Assembly: GCF_026020075.1 (NCBI RefSeq)
Contig: NZ_CP102772.1
Location: 5,623,191 to 5,687,190 of the forward strand
From: Bosea sp. NBC_00550
GTDB taxonomy: Bacteria; Pseudomonadota; Alphaproteobacteria; Rhizobiales; Beijerinckiaceae
Length of the DNA: 64,000 nt
Reading direction: 5' to 3'
Each line of letters opens with the position of its first letter. Position 1 is the stretch's first letter. The notes under the pieces were generated by a model. That model had not been told where the DNA came from and did no database searches. It saw only the letters and a program-made list of their open reading frames with translations. The translations under genes and the position numbers were made by a program. Positions 19,140 through 28,988 of the stretch are shown here, piece after piece.

Positions 19140-20915
19140 ATGAGCTATCGCGCCCCGGTTTCCGACATGCTCGCCACCATGCGCCATGTCGCAGGCCTCG
19201 ACCGGCTGATCGGCGACGGGCTGACCCCGGAGCTGGAGGGCGGCGTCACCGAGGCCGTGCTGGATGAAGCCGCGAAATTCGCCGCCGACGTCATCGCGCC
19301 GCTGAACCGGGTCGGGGACGCCTATGGCTCGAAGCTTAAGGACGGCGCGGTCACCACCCCGCCAGGCTGGAAGGAAGCCTACAAGGCCTGGGCCGACGCC
19401 GGCTGGAACGCGCTGCCGGGGCCGGAGGCCTATGGCGGGCAGGGCCTGCCGACCCTGCTGCAATCGGCCTGCATCGAGATGTGGAACTCGGCCGCCTTCG
19501 CCTTCGCGCTCGGCCCGCTGCTGACAGTTGGCGCCATCGAGGCGATTTATGCCCATGGCTCGGATCATCTCAAGGAGACCTATCTCGCCAAGCTCGTCTC
19601 GGGCGAGTGGATGGGCACGATGAACCTGACCGAGCCGCAGGCGGGCTCGGACCTCAATGCGCTCCGCAGCAAGGCCGAGCGCCAACCGGACGGCACCTAC
19701 CGCATCACCGGCCAGAAGATCTTCATCACCTATGGCGAGCACAACCTGACGGACAACATCGTCCATCTCGTCCTGGCGCGCCTGCCTGATGCCCCTCCCG
19801 GCACGCGCGGCATCTCGCTCTTCCTCGTGCCCAAATATCTGGTCAATGCCGATGGCTCGCTGGGCGCGCATAACGACCTGCGCTGCTCCGGCATCGAGCA
19901 TAAGCTCGGCATCCACGCCTCGCCGACCTGCTCCATGGCTTTCGGCGACAAGGACGGCGCGATCGGCTGGCTGATCGGCGAGGAAAATCGCGGCCTCGCC
20001 TGCATGTTCACGATGATGAACAACGCCCGGCTCAATGTCGCGCTGCAGGGGGTTGCCATCGCCGAGCGCGCCTATCAGCAGGCGCTTGCCTTCGCCCATG
20101 ATCGCAAGCAGGGTGCGGCGCTCGACGCGCCGAAGGGCGCGCCGATGAGCTCGATCATCGTCCATCCCGACGTTCGCCGCATGCTGATGGACATGCGCGC
20201 CAAGACGCAGGGCGCGCGGGCGATCTCCTATCTGGTGGCGGAGGCGCTCGACCGCTCGCATCGCGAGACGGACGAAGCCGGGCGCAAGGTGGCCGCCGAG
20301 CGCGCCGCGATCCTCACCCCCGTCGCCAAGGCCTATGCCACCGATATCGGCATCGACGTCGCCTCGACCGGCGTGCAGGTCCATGGCGGCATGGGCTTCG
20401 TCGAGGAGACCGGCGCTGCCCAGCATCTGCGCGACGCCCGCATCGCCGCGATCTATGAGGGCACCAACGGCATCCAGGCGATCGACCTCGTCACCCGCAA
20501 GCTGCAGCTTTCGGGCGGGGACGCGGTCCACGCGCTGATCACCGAGATGCGCTCTGTCGTCAGTGAGGTCGAGCGCGCCAACACGCCGGGCTTCGGCCAT
20601 ACGGCCGCCCGCCTCGGCGCAGCCGTCGATGCCCTGGAGAGCGCCACCGAATGGATGCTGGGCGCGATCGGCACGAAGCCGGCGGACGCGCTGGCCGGCG
20701 CGACGCCCTACCTCAAGCTCTTCGCGCTGGCGCAGGGCGGCACGGGACTGGCGAAGAAGGCGCTCGCGACCCGCTCCGAGGCGGACGGCACCGGCGATCT
20801 CGCCACGGCCCGCTTCTATGCCGAATGCATCGCGACCGAGGCGCCGGCGCTCGAACTCGCGGTGACGGAAGGCGCGGGCGCCATCGCCGACGCGGCTGCG
20901 GTCTTCGCGGCGTGA
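19140..20915 (+). CDS. Large acyl-CoA dehydrogenase (DmdC-like architecture)
   Basis: An FAD flavoprotein of 591 residues, longer than the usual 380, so it belongs to the group with an added C-terminal domain. Members include 3-methylmercaptopropionyl-CoA dehydrogenase (DmdC) and several uncharacterised enzymes. Visible: [31 protein letters not shown], the [12 protein letters not shown] segment, [18 protein letters not shown] and [26 protein letters not shown] 19140 has a GGGAGACG ribosome site. It stands alone between Sua5 and a convergent methyltransferase. Chain specificity cannot be told. Confidence 0.9.
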   Translation: MSYRAPVSDMLATMRHVAGLDRLIGDGLTPELEGGVTEAVLDEAAKFAADVIAPLNRVGDAYGSKLKDGAVTTPPGWKEAYKAWADAGWNALPGPEAYGGQGLPTLLQSACIEMWNSAAFAFALGPLLTVGAIEAIYAHGSDHLKETYLAKLVSGEWMGTMNLTEPQAGSDLNALRSKAERQPDGTYRITGQKIFITYGEHNLTDNIVHLVLARLPDAPPGTRGISLFLVPKYLVNADGSLGAHNDLRCSGIEHKLGIHASPTCSMAFGDKDGAIGWLIGEENRGLACMFTMMNNARLNVALQGVAIAERAYQQALAFAHDRKQGAALDAPKGAPMSSIIVHPDVRRMLMDMRAKTQGARAISYLVAEALDRSHRETDEAGRKVAAERAAILTPVAKAYATDIGIDVASTGVQVHGGMGFVEETGAAQHLRDARIAAIYEGTNGIQAIDLVTRKLQLSGGDAVHALITEMRSVVSEVERANTPGFGHTAARLGAAVDALESATEWMLGAIGTKPADALAGATPYLKLFALAQGGTGLAKKALATRSEADGTGDLATARFYAECIATEAPALELAVTEGAGAIADAAAVFAA

Positions 20916-20932
20916 GCGCTGCGGCGTCCGGT

Positions 20933-21727
20933 TCAGGCGGCCGCGCCCTTGCGGGCGCGGATATGCAGGAAAAGCGGCGCGATCAGCGTATCGGCCAGAT
21001 AGGGCCTGGCTTCCGCGGTCCGCGCATCGACGCTCGGCTCGGCCATGTGCTCGATCGTGAGGCCGGCGGCGACGATCATCGCGACCCATTCGCTCAGCGT
21101 GCGGTGGAAGCGAGGGACGCGGAAGGGCTCGACGCCCGCCTTCTCGTGCTCGGGCGCCGCGCCGAAGCGCCAGACCTCGATCGCTCCGGCGGGATCGCTG
21201 AAATACTCGGTGATGAGCAGCCCGGTCACGTTGCCCTGCGCATCGCGCAGGACCTTGCGGTTCGGCGGCGCGAAGCAGGGATGCAGGATCGAGAACTGCA
21301 GAAAACCGCCGGGCCTCAGCACGCGCGCGGCCTCGGCGATGCCGAGATCCTGCCGATGCATGTCCATCAGCGACATGAAGGCGGTGGCGAAGTCGAAGCT
21401 GTCGTTGGCGAAGGGCAGGGCGGTGCCGTCGCTCTCCAGATAGGTGATGCCCAGCGGCGCCTGCGTTTCGGCCTCGCGGGCATGGCGGATGAAGGTCGGC
21501 GCGATGTCGATCGCCGTCATCCGCGCCCCGCGCTCGGCGAGCTTGCGCGTATTGCCACCTTCGCCGCAGCCGATGTCGAGGCCGTTCAACCCGGCGATAT
21601 CAGGCAGGTTCGCCAGGAAGACCGGGGTGTTCTGCAGATCGCGATAAAGGTCGTAGCCGGCGCGGGCATGCCGCGTCCAGGTTTCGGCATTGGCCTCCCA
21701 GCACGCCGCTACATGCGTTCTGTCCAT
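20933..21727 (-). CDS. Class I SAM-dependent methyltransferase
   Basis: A 264-residue methyltransferase of the methyltransferase-11 type. The SAM site is LDIGCGEGGNTRKLAERG, with acidic residue D in TAIDIAP and the motif IV-like FDFATAFMSLMDM. The post-motif EAARVLRPGGFLQFSILHPCF is usual. The substrate is not predictable. It converges with the acyl-CoA dehydrogenase (17-bp gap). A family A repeat lies upstream of its start. Confidence 0.87.
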   Translation of the reverse strand: MDRTHVAACWEANAETWTRHARAGYDLYRDLQNTPVFLANLPDIAGLNGLDIGCGEGGNTRKLAERGARMTAIDIAPTFIRHAREAETQAPLGITYLESDGTALPFANDSFDFATAFMSLMDMHRQDLGIAEAARVLRPGGFLQFSILHPCFAPPNRKVLRDAQGNVTGLLITEYFSDPAGAIEVWRFGAAPEHEKAGVEPFRVPRFHRTLSEWVAMIVAAGLTIEHMAEPSVDARTAEARPYLADTLIAPLFLHIRARKGAAA

Positions 21728-21808
21728 GATGCTGCTCCGCTGCGAGGGGAGCGGGGCTATAGAGCAGAGGGCGGAGCGTGGCTAGCTCGTTTTTGTTCAA
21801 TCCGCGCA

Positions 21809-21955
21809 GTCATTCCGGGGCGCCGCGAAGCGGTGAGCCCGGAACCCAGAACCGACGCCTTGTATAAGGAAGCGTGCGGAGACGGATCGTTTCCTTGTCC
21901 AAGCACATCGGTTCTGGGTTCCGGGCTCTTCGCTTGCGCGAAGCCCCGGAATGAC
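21809..21955. repeat. Family A nested palindromic repeat, copy 2
   Basis: Outer arms GTCATTCCGGGGC and GCCCCGGAATGAC; inner arms GGAACCCAGAACCGA and TCGGTTCTGGGTTCC. The central ~50 nt are unique. It occupies nearly all the gap between the divergent methyltransferase and SDR genes, so it lies near their promoters. Confidence 0.88.
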
Positions 21956-22011
21956 GATAGCGCCTATAAAATCGCGCAGTCCGGATCGGCAGCCTGGCGG
22001 AGCCTGGAGCC

Positions 22012-22893
22012 ATGACCGCCGTTTCTCCCCCGCTCGCCGGCCGCATCTGCCTCGTTGCGGGCGCATCGCGTGGACTTGGGCGGGGCATCGCGCGGGCGCT
22101 GGGCGAAGCGGGCGCGACGGTCATCGTGACCGGGCGCTCCAGCGAGGCCGGTCCGCATACCGACCAGCGGCCGGAGACCTTCGAGGACGCCGCGCGCGAG
22201 GTCGAGGCGGCCGGCGGCAAGGGCCATCCCTATCGCTGCGACCACACCAGCGAGCGGGAGGTCGACGGGCTCGTCGCCTGGGCGCTGCGCCGTTTCGGCA
22301 GGCTCGACTGCGTCGTCGATGCGGTCTGGGGCGGTAACGAGGGCTATGACGGCGAGCGTTATCCCGATGGCTCGGCCTTCGGCACGCCCTTCTGGCGCCG
22401 CCCCGCCGCACGGCTGGGCGAGAGCTTCGAGAGCGGCGTCTATGCGCAGCTCCTGCTGGCACGGGCTGTGGCGCCGGCCATGGCGCAGATGCGCTCCGGT
22501 CTCATCGTCACCGTGAGCTTCGATACCGAGACCGGCTATCTCGGCGACGTCTTCTACGATCTCGCCAAGGCGGCGATGAATCGGTTGAGCTTCGCGATGG
22601 CGCAGGAACTCAGGCCGTTCGGAGTGACCGCGCTCGGGCTCTCGCCCGGCCATGTCCTGACCGAGCGCGTCCGCGACGCGGGTCTCGCAGCCGAGACGAC
22701 CGAGACGCCGCTCTATGCCGGCCGTGCCGTCGCGGCGCTGGTGGCAGATCCCGAATTGGCGCGCCATGCGGGCCGAGTCCCCCATGTCGCCGATCTCGCG
22801 CGCGAATACGGCTTCACCGACCGGGATGGCTCGCAGCCGGGCCGCTACGTCATTACGAACGAACAGGGAGGCGGCGATGTCGCTCAAGGGTAA
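22012..22893 (+). CDS. SDR oxidoreductase (DHRS1-like)
   Basis: A 293-residue short-chain dehydrogenase. NAD(P)-binding GASRGLGRG is near residue 20 and is followed by a basic VTGRSS stretch that suggests NADPH. The catalytic Y-x-x-x-K is in FYDLAKAAMNRL, with a serine in VTVSFDTETG. The ETFEDAAREVEAAGG and WGGNEGYD segments resemble DHRS1-type proteins. The substrate is unknown. Its last 17 nt overlap the next SDR gene, so the two are translationally coupled and may work together. Confidence 0.88.
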   Translation: MTAVSPPLAGRICLVAGASRGLGRGIARALGEAGATVIVTGRSSEAGPHTDQRPETFEDAAREVEAAGGKGHPYRCDHTSEREVDGLVAWALRRFGRLDCVVDAVWGGNEGYDGERYPDGSAFGTPFWRRPAARLGESFESGVYAQLLLARAVAPAMAQMRSGLIVTVSFDTETGYLGDVFYDLAKAAMNRLSFAMAQELRPFGVTALGLSPGHVLTERVRDAGLAAETTETPLYAGRAVAALVADPELARHAGRVPHVADLAREYGFTDRDGSQPGRYVITNEQGGGDVAQG

Positions 22894-23737
22894 GACGCTC
22901 TTCATCACCGGTGGATCGCGCGGCATCGGGCTCGCCATCGCCATCAAGGCGGCGCGCGACGGGGCGAACGTCACGATCGCCGCCAAGACCGCCGAGCCGC
23001 ATCCGAAACTGCAGGGCACGATCTATACCGCTGCCGCCGAGATCGAGGCGGCCGGCGGCAAGTGCCTGCCGCTGATGGTCGACGTCCGCGACGAGCAGAG
23101 CGTCGCGGAGGCGATCGCCAGGACCGCCGAGACCTTCGGCGGCATCGACATTGTCGTGAACAACGCCAGCGCGATCTCGCTGACCAACACGCAGATGACC
23201 GACATGAAGCGCTTCGATCTGATGCAGCAGATCAATACGCGCGGCACCTTCATGGTCTCGAAATACGCCATTCCCCAGCTGGAGAAGGCCGAGAATCCGC
23301 ATATCCTGATGCTCTCGCCGCCGCTCGACATGAAGACGCACTGGTTCGCGCCGCACCTGGCCTATTCCATCGCCAAATACGGCATGAGCCTGTGCGTGCT
23401 CGGCCTCGCCGGCGAGCTCGCCTCGAAGGGCATCGCCGTCAACGCGCTCTGGCCGCGCACGACGATTGCCACCGCCGCCGTCCAGAACCTGCTCGGCGGC
23501 GACAAGATGGTGCAGGCGAGCCGGACGCCTGAGATCCTCGCCGACGCCGCACACATGATCTTCTCGAAGCCTTCGCGGGAGTTTTCCGGCAACTTCCTGA
23601 TCGATGACAGCTTCATGGCCGGCGAGGGCGTCACCGACTTCACGCCCTATCGCGTCGATCCCTCGGTGCCGCTCATGCCGGACTTCTTCGTGCCGGCCGA
23701 CAGCAAGCCGCCGCAGGGCGTCAAGGGCGGGGTCTGA
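22877..23737 (+). CDS. SDR oxidoreductase (HSDL2-like)
   Basis: A 286-residue short-chain dehydrogenase. It has FITGGSRGIGLAIA, AKTAEPHPKLQGTIYTAA (a signature shared with HSDL2-like proteins), NNASAISL and Y-S-I-A-K in LAYSIAKYGMSLC. ATG 22877 lies inside the upstream gene's 3' end with GGGAGG ahead of it, so I use it over longer frames. HSDL2-type enzymes are linked to fatty-acid or sterol metabolism, but activity in bacteria is unproven. Confidence 0.9.
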   Translation: MSLKGKTLFITGGSRGIGLAIAIKAARDGANVTIAAKTAEPHPKLQGTIYTAAAEIEAAGGKCLPLMVDVRDEQSVAEAIARTAETFGGIDIVVNNASAISLTNTQMTDMKRFDLMQQINTRGTFMVSKYAIPQLEKAENPHILMLSPPLDMKTHWFAPHLAYSIAKYGMSLCVLGLAGELASKGIAVNALWPRTTIATAAVQNLLGGDKMVQASRTPEILADAAHMIFSKPSREFSGNFLIDDSFMAGEGVTDFTPYRVDPSVPLMPDFFVPADSKPPQGVKGGV

Positions 23738-23810
23738 GGCGTCGCCGGTTTGACATCGCCCTCGGATCAGCGTTCCTGCCGGTCTCCATCCTGACCGTGC
23801 AGCGAGATTC

Positions 23811-24806
23811 GTGCCCATGCTGATGATCCACGGCATCTGCCCCGATTCGCGCAACAAGCTTCGCCATGCCGAGCTCGGGCTCGATGAGGCCTTTCCGGCC
23901 GAGGCGGTCTGGATCGACCTGCTCAACCCGACGCCCGAGGAGGACCGGCGGGTCGAGCAGCATCTCGGCATCTCCATACCGACACGCGAGGAGATGCACG
24001 ATCTCGAGCCTTCCGAGATCATCTATACCGAGAACGGCGCGCGCTACATGACGGCGCGCGTCATCTGCCAGTCCGAGACGATCGTCCCCAAACTGGCTGA
24101 TGTCACCTTCATCCTGACCGAGAAGGCGCTGGTGACGGTGCGCTATGACGAACCCGGCGCCTTCAACATCTTCCTCAACCGCGCCACCAAGCCCGGCGGC
24201 TGCGGCCCGCAGCCGGAAGCGGTGCTCGACGGGCTGATCGAGGCGATCGTCGACCGCGCCGCAGAAGTGCTGCGCGGGGTCGGCGACAAGGTCGACATGG
24301 CGTCGCGGCGAATCTTCGCCGGCCGCGGCCAGGATGTCGAACGGGGCGGCGTCTATCAGGTGGTGATCCAGCATATCGGCCAGCACGAGCACATCATCTC
24401 GAATGTCCGGGAGAGCATGATGTCGGTCGAGCGCGTGCTGCTGTTCCTGTCCGCCAACTACACCCGGCCGAAGAAGGCGCAGACCGGCTTCTCGGCCGAA
24501 TGGCGCTCGGCCGTGCGCGACGTGCAGGCCATCGAGGAGCACGCCACCTTCCTCTCCAACAAACTGCAGTTCATGCTGGACGCCACGCTCGGCCTCGTCT
24601 CGATCGAGCAGAACAAGATCATCAAGCTGTTCTCGGTCGTCTCCGTGGCGCTGATGCCGCCGACCCTGATCGCCTCGATCTACGGCATGAACTTCAAGAC
24701 GATGCCGGAGTTGGAGTGGCAATGGGGATACCCCCTGGCGATCGGGCTGATGATCCTGTTCGCCGTGCTGCCCTATCTGCTCTTTCGCTGGAAGAAATGG
24801 CTCTGA
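23811..24806 (+). CDS. corA: CorA-family divalent metal transporter, first copy
   Basis: A 331-residue CorA-like Mg2+/Co2+ channel. A cytoplasmic domain occupies the first ~270 residues. Two C-terminal helices follow, with the selectivity loop YGMNFKTMPE between them and a basic FRWKKWL end. The first codon is GTG 23811, with an in-frame ATG 6 nt later. It reads into the permease gene 34 bp downstream. A second CorA gene (26631-27689, minus) lies on the other side of that permease. Confidence 0.93.
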   Translation: MPMLMIHGICPDSRNKLRHAELGLDEAFPAEAVWIDLLNPTPEEDRRVEQHLGISIPTREEMHDLEPSEIIYTENGARYMTARVICQSETIVPKLADVTFILTEKALVTVRYDEPGAFNIFLNRATKPGGCGPQPEAVLDGLIEAIVDRAAEVLRGVGDKVDMASRRIFAGRGQDVERGGVYQVVIQHIGQHEHIISNVRESMMSVERVLLFLSANYTRPKKAQTGFSAEWRSAVRDVQAIEEHATFLSNKLQFMLDATLGLVSIEQNKIIKLFSVVSVALMPPTLIASIYGMNFKTMPELEWQWGYPLAIGLMILFAVLPYLLFRWKKWL

Positions 24807-24839
24807 AGCCAGGCTTGCGGCGGCTGCCCTGACGACCGG

Positions 24840-26601
24840 ATGACCCAGCCTCAGATTCTCTCCGTTCTCCTCGTCGCCGGCATGATGGCGGCCTTCCTGT
24901 GGGGCCGCCTGCGCTACGACATCGTCGCGATGCTGGCGCTGCTGCTCGGCGTCGCGCTCGGATTGGTCCCGACCGCGGACGCCTTCAAGGGCTTTTCGGA
25001 CGACATCGTCATCATCGTCGGCAGCGCGCTGGTGCTGAGCGCCGCCGTGGCGCGCTCCCGCATCATTGAGCGGCTGTTCGCCAGGCTCGGCTCGCGCCTG
25101 AGCTCGACACAGCTGCAGGTGCCGCTGCTCGTCTTCATGGTCGCCATCATGTCGGCGATCATCAAGAACATCGGCGCGCTCGCGATGATGCTGCCGATCG
25201 CTTATCAGCTCGCACGCAAGGACGGGAAATCGCCTTCGGTCTTCCTGATGCCGATGGCCTTCGGCTCGCTGCTCGGCGGCATCGTCACGCTGGTCGGCAC
25301 CTCGCCGAACGTCATCGTCGCGCGTGTGCGGCAGGAGCTTGGCGGCGAGCCCTTCCGGATGTTCGATTTCGCTCCCGTCGGCATCGTCGTGGCGCTGGCG
25401 GGCTGCATCTTCCTCAGTGTCGGCTACCGTTTGCTGCCGCGCGACCGGCGCGGCGCGGTCTCGCTCGATCAGGCGATCGACATCAAGGATTATCTCACCG
25501 AGGCGAAGCTCCGCCGGCAGGACGGTCGCCGACCTCAAGGCCATCGCCGGCAGTGGCGCCGAGATCGTCTCGATCCTGCGCAACGAGCGGCGCGTGCAGG
25601 CGCCGCTGCCGGATGCGGGCCTGCGGGCCGGCGACATCCTGCTGCTGCGCGGCGACGCCGCCGTGCTGGAGCGCGTCGTCGCGGAAGGCGGGCTCGATCT
25701 CATCGGCAAGGACCGCCCGACGCAGAAGGGCGACGCGCTGGACCCCGACCGCATCGCCGAGGCGATCGTCGGGCCGGATTCGGTGCTCATTGGTCAGTCG
25801 GCCGGCGACATGGCGCTGCACAGCCGTTTCGGCGTCAACATGCTGGCGATCAGCCGTTCCGGCGAGCGCTTCAGCCAGCGGCTGCGCGACATCAGGCTGC
25901 GAGCCGGCGACATCGTCGTCATCCAGGGCGACGAGAAGCTCCTGCCGGAGAAGCTCTCGGAACTGGCGCTACTGCCGCTTGCCGACCGGCTCGTGCCGCT
26001 GGGCTCGACACGCCGCGTGGTGCTGACCGTGACGATCGTGCTGGCGGCCATCATAGCTCTCGCCGCCGGCTTGGCACCGGTGCCGCTCGTCTTCTTCGCG
26101 GCGGCTGTCCTGCTGATCGCCTGCCGATGCGTGCCGCTGCGCGAGGCTTATCAGAGCATCGACGCGCCGATCCTGCTCATGCTGGCGGCGCTGATCCCGG
26201 TCAGCGACACCTTGCGCAGCACGGGCACCACCGATCTCTTCGCCTCCTGGCTCGCCACGATCGGCGGCGGGTTGCCCGGCTGGGCCTCGGTCGCGCTGAT
26301 CCTGGTGGCGGCGATGGCGGTGACGCCCTTCCTCAACAACGCCGCGACGGTGCTGGTCATGGCGCCGATCGGCGCCGGCTTCGCCAAAAATCTCGGCTAC
26401 AATCCCGATGCCTTCCTGATGGCGGTGGCCATCGGCGCCGCCTGCGACTTCCTCACGCCGATCGGCCACCAGTGCAACACGCTGGTGATGGGGCCGGGCG
26501 GCTATCGCTTCGGCGACTATGCCCGTCTCGGCGCCCCGCTTTCGCTCATCGTCATCCTGCTGGCCGTGCCGATGATCCTGCTGGTCTGGCCCCTGCGCTG
26601 A
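24840..26601 (+). pseudogene. SLC13/CitMHS-type permease, frame broken
   Basis: A membrane permease of the SLC13/ArsB-like superfamily with central RCK-C (TrkA-C) regulatory domains. The first part runs in one frame from ATG 24840 with about five helices to near residue 222 (IDIKDYLTEAKL). The continuation, starting RTVADLKAIAGSG and holding two RCK-C-like repeats plus the C-terminal helices and TPFLNNAATVLVMAP, is in the next frame and ends at 26601. The switch falls at about 25507-25520 and needs one base removed or two added. Both halves look well conserved, so either the loss is recent or the sequence has an error. Intact length would be about 586 residues. Confidence 0.8.
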
Positions 26602-26630
26602 CGGGTAACGCCCTCGGAAATCGCCGCTCG

Positions 26631-27689
26631 CTACAGCCAGCCATTGCGCTTGAAGCGCCAGTACAGGATGGCGCAGGACGTGACGATGACCGAGAGCACG
26701 GCGTAGTAGCCGTAATGGAGTTCGAGTTCCGGCATGTTCTTGAAATTCATGCCGTAAACGCCAGCGACGGCCGTCGGGACCGCCAGGATGGCGGCCCATG
26801 ACGCCAGCCTCTTGGTGATCGCATTCTCCTGGCCCTGGCCGACGAGCAGGCTCGCTTCGAAAGCGAAGGCCAGCACCTCGCGCAAACTGTCGATCTTCTC
26901 CTGCACGGTGCGGACATGGTCGGTGACGTCCCGAAACATCGGCGCGAGCGTCGGCCGCACCTGCGGCACGCTGCCATTGGTCAGCCGCTGGCAGACATCG
27001 ACCAGTGGCGCGATGGCGTTGCGCAGGCGCAGCAGGTCGCGCCTGAGCATGTAGAGCCGCTCGATATCGGCGCGAGCCATCGGCCTGGCGAGAACCATGT
27101 CCTCGATCTCCTCGACCTCTTCATGGATCGCCTCGAGCACCGGCATGTAGTTGTCGACGATGAAATCGAGGATCGCATAGAGGATGAAGTCCTCGCCCTT
27201 CGCCAGCGAGGTCGGGCAGGTTTCCCAGTGCTGCCGGACCGATGTGTACGAGGTCGAGGCACCGTGGCGCACGCTGACGATGTAGCCGCGGCCGACGAAG
27301 ATATGCGTCTCGCCGAAGGCGATACGGCCCTCGATCAACTGCGCGGTGCGCGCCACCACGAACAGGGCGTCGCCATATTGCTCCAGCTTGGGGCGCTGAT
27401 GGGCGTTCGTCGCGTCCTCGACCGCCAGGGGATGCAGGTTGAACTGCTGCTGCACGCATTTGAGCAGGGCGGCTTCGGGTTCCAGCAGCCCGATCCAGAC
27501 GACATGGCCGTCTTTCTGCGCCCAGTCCCCGGCTTCCTCCACCGGAATATCGGCGATGCGGACGCCATGGGCATAGACGCTCGATGCGACGACGCCGGCC
27601 GCATGGACGTGGCCCGGTTCGGCGGCAGCGTCACGGGGCCGTTGTTCCGGAGCCACCGAAGCGGCGAACCTGACATTCGAGACTGCCAT
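26631..27689 (-). CDS. corA: CorA-family divalent metal transporter, second copy
   Basis: A 352-residue CorA paralogue. The C-terminus has the pore motif YGMNFKNMPE between two helices and ends FKRNGWL. The cytoplasmic part carries VEDATNAHQRPKLEQYGDALFVV and HEEVEEIEDMV, typical of the ZntB/CorA group. About 35 extra N-terminal residues are polar and variable. It is clearly diverged from the copy at 23811, so this is not a recent duplication. It converges with the broken permease (29-bp gap). Confidence 0.92.
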   Translation of the reverse strand: MAVSNVRFAASVAPEQRPRDAAAEPGHVHAAGVVASSVYAHGVRIADIPVEEAGDWAQKDGHVVWIGLLEPEAALLKCVQQQFNLHPLAVEDATNAHQRPKLEQYGDALFVVARTAQLIEGRIAFGETHIFVGRGYIVSVRHGASTSYTSVRQHWETCPTSLAKGEDFILYAILDFIVDNYMPVLEAIHEEVEEIEDMVLARPMARADIERLYMLRRDLLRLRNAIAPLVDVCQRLTNGSVPQVRPTLAPMFRDVTDHVRTVQEKIDSLREVLAFAFEASLLVGQGQENAITKRLASWAAILAVPTAVAGVYGMNFKNMPELELHYGYYAVLSVIVTSCAILYWRFKRNGWL

Positions 27690-27767
27690 GCGACCACCTC
27701 GTCGATCGCGGGATAACCAAAGGGCAGGCTAGAACTGTTGCAGCCCGGTGGAAATCACTTTTCTGGC

Positions 27768-27792
27768 AAAATGACCCGGGTGCCGGCGGGTC
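27768..27792 (-). terminator. Candidate terminator after cysteine synthase
   Basis: On the minus strand GACCCG and CGGGTC pair around an 8-nt loop and are followed by ATTTT. It lies 10 nt beyond the stop of the cysteine synthase gene. The stem is only six base pairs, so strength is uncertain. Confidence 0.5.
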
Positions 27793-27801
27793 CGCCGACT
27801 C

Positions 27802-28848
27802 TTACGCCAGCACCTTCGACATGACCTGCTTCAGGCTGGAATCGTCCCGCTCCAGCCAGCCCGGCACCGGCAGGTCTTTCGAGCGCAGGAATTCCGGGTT
27901 GAACAGCTTCGACTGGTAGCGCGTGCCGTAATCGCAGAGCACGGTCACGATCGTGTGGCCGGGGCCCATCTGCTTCGCCAGTCGAATCGCGCCGGCGACG
28001 TTGATGCCGGACGAGCCGCCGAGACAGAGTCCCTCGTGCTCCAGGAGATCGAAGACGATCTGCACCGCCTCCGCATCCGGGATCTGGAAGCCGGCATCGA
28101 CAGCCAGACCTTCGAGGTTGGCGGTGATCCGCCCCTGGCCGATGCCCTCGGTGATCGACGAGCCTTCCGATTTGAGCACGCCGCTCGTGTAATAGGAGTA
28201 GAGCGCCGCGCCCATCGGGTCGGCGAGCCCGATCATCACCTTCGGATTGCGCGCCTTGAGGGCGATGCCGACGCCAGCGAGCGTGCCGCCCGAGCCGACG
28301 GCGCAGATGAAGCCGTCGACCTTGCCAGCCGTCTGATCCCAGATCTCCGGGCCGGTCGTGTCGATATGGCCCTGACGATTGGCGGTATTGTCGAACTGGT
28401 TGGCCCAGACGGCGCCGTTCGGCTCGGTCTTCGCCAGCTCTTCGGCGAGCCGGCCGGAAACCTTCACATAGTTGTTCGGGTTGGCGTAGGGCGCGGCCGG
28501 CACCTCGACCAGCGTCGCGCCGGCGAGCCGCAGCATGTCCTTCTTTTCCTGGCTCTGCGTATCGGGGATCACGATCACCGAGCGATAGCCCAGCGCGTTG
28601 CCGACGAGCGCGATGCCGATGCCGGTATTGCCCGCCGTGCCCTCGACGATGACGCCGCCCGGCTTGAGCTGCCCCTTTGCCTCGGCGTCGCGGATGATGG
28701 CGAGCGCGGCGCGATCCTTCACCGACTGACCGGGATTCATGAACTCGGCCTTGCCGAGGATGGCGCAGCCGGTCTCCGCCGAAGCGCGCGCGAGCTTGAT
28801 GAGCGGGGTGTTGCCGATGGCTTCGATGACGCCGTCGCGGATGGTCAT
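27802..28848 (-). CDS. cysK: Cysteine synthase A
   Basis: A PLP enzyme that makes cysteine from O-acetylserine and sulfide. The PLP lysine is K44 in NPGQSVKDRAA. The phosphate loop is GTAGNTGIGIA, and GSGGTLAGVG and GGSSGINVAGA are present. I chose ATG 28848, preceded by TTGGGAAA; an in-frame TTG 15 nt upstream is possible. The 348-residue length suits this long alphaproteobacterial CysK form. No sulfate assimilation genes are adjacent. The gene is divergent from the rRNA methyltransferase gene. Confidence 0.92.
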   Translation of the reverse strand: MTIRDGVIEAIGNTPLIKLARASAETGCAILGKAEFMNPGQSVKDRAALAIIRDAEAKGQLKPGGVIVEGTAGNTGIGIALVGNALGYRSVIVIPDTQSQEKKDMLRLAGATLVEVPAAPYANPNNYVKVSGRLAEELAKTEPNGAVWANQFDNTANRQGHIDTTGPEIWDQTAGKVDGFICAVGSGGTLAGVGIALKARNPKVMIGLADPMGAALYSYYTSGVLKSEGSSITEGIGQGRITANLEGLAVDAGFQIPDAEAVQIVFDLLEHEGLCLGGSSGINVAGAIRLAKQMGPGHTIVTVLCDYGTRYQSKLFNPEFLRSKDLPVPGWLERDDSSLKQVMSKVLA

Positions 28849-28988
28849 GGCGAAATTTCCCAATTCGTCCTCGACCTGATAGGCGAAAGCCTTGTTCCCG
28901 TCATCAGCAGGCCGGCGCCGTGCCGGAAATTGTCATCATGCCCGCCGTCCGTACGAATCCGCCGCAGGGTTCCGCACCGAAACTTGAC

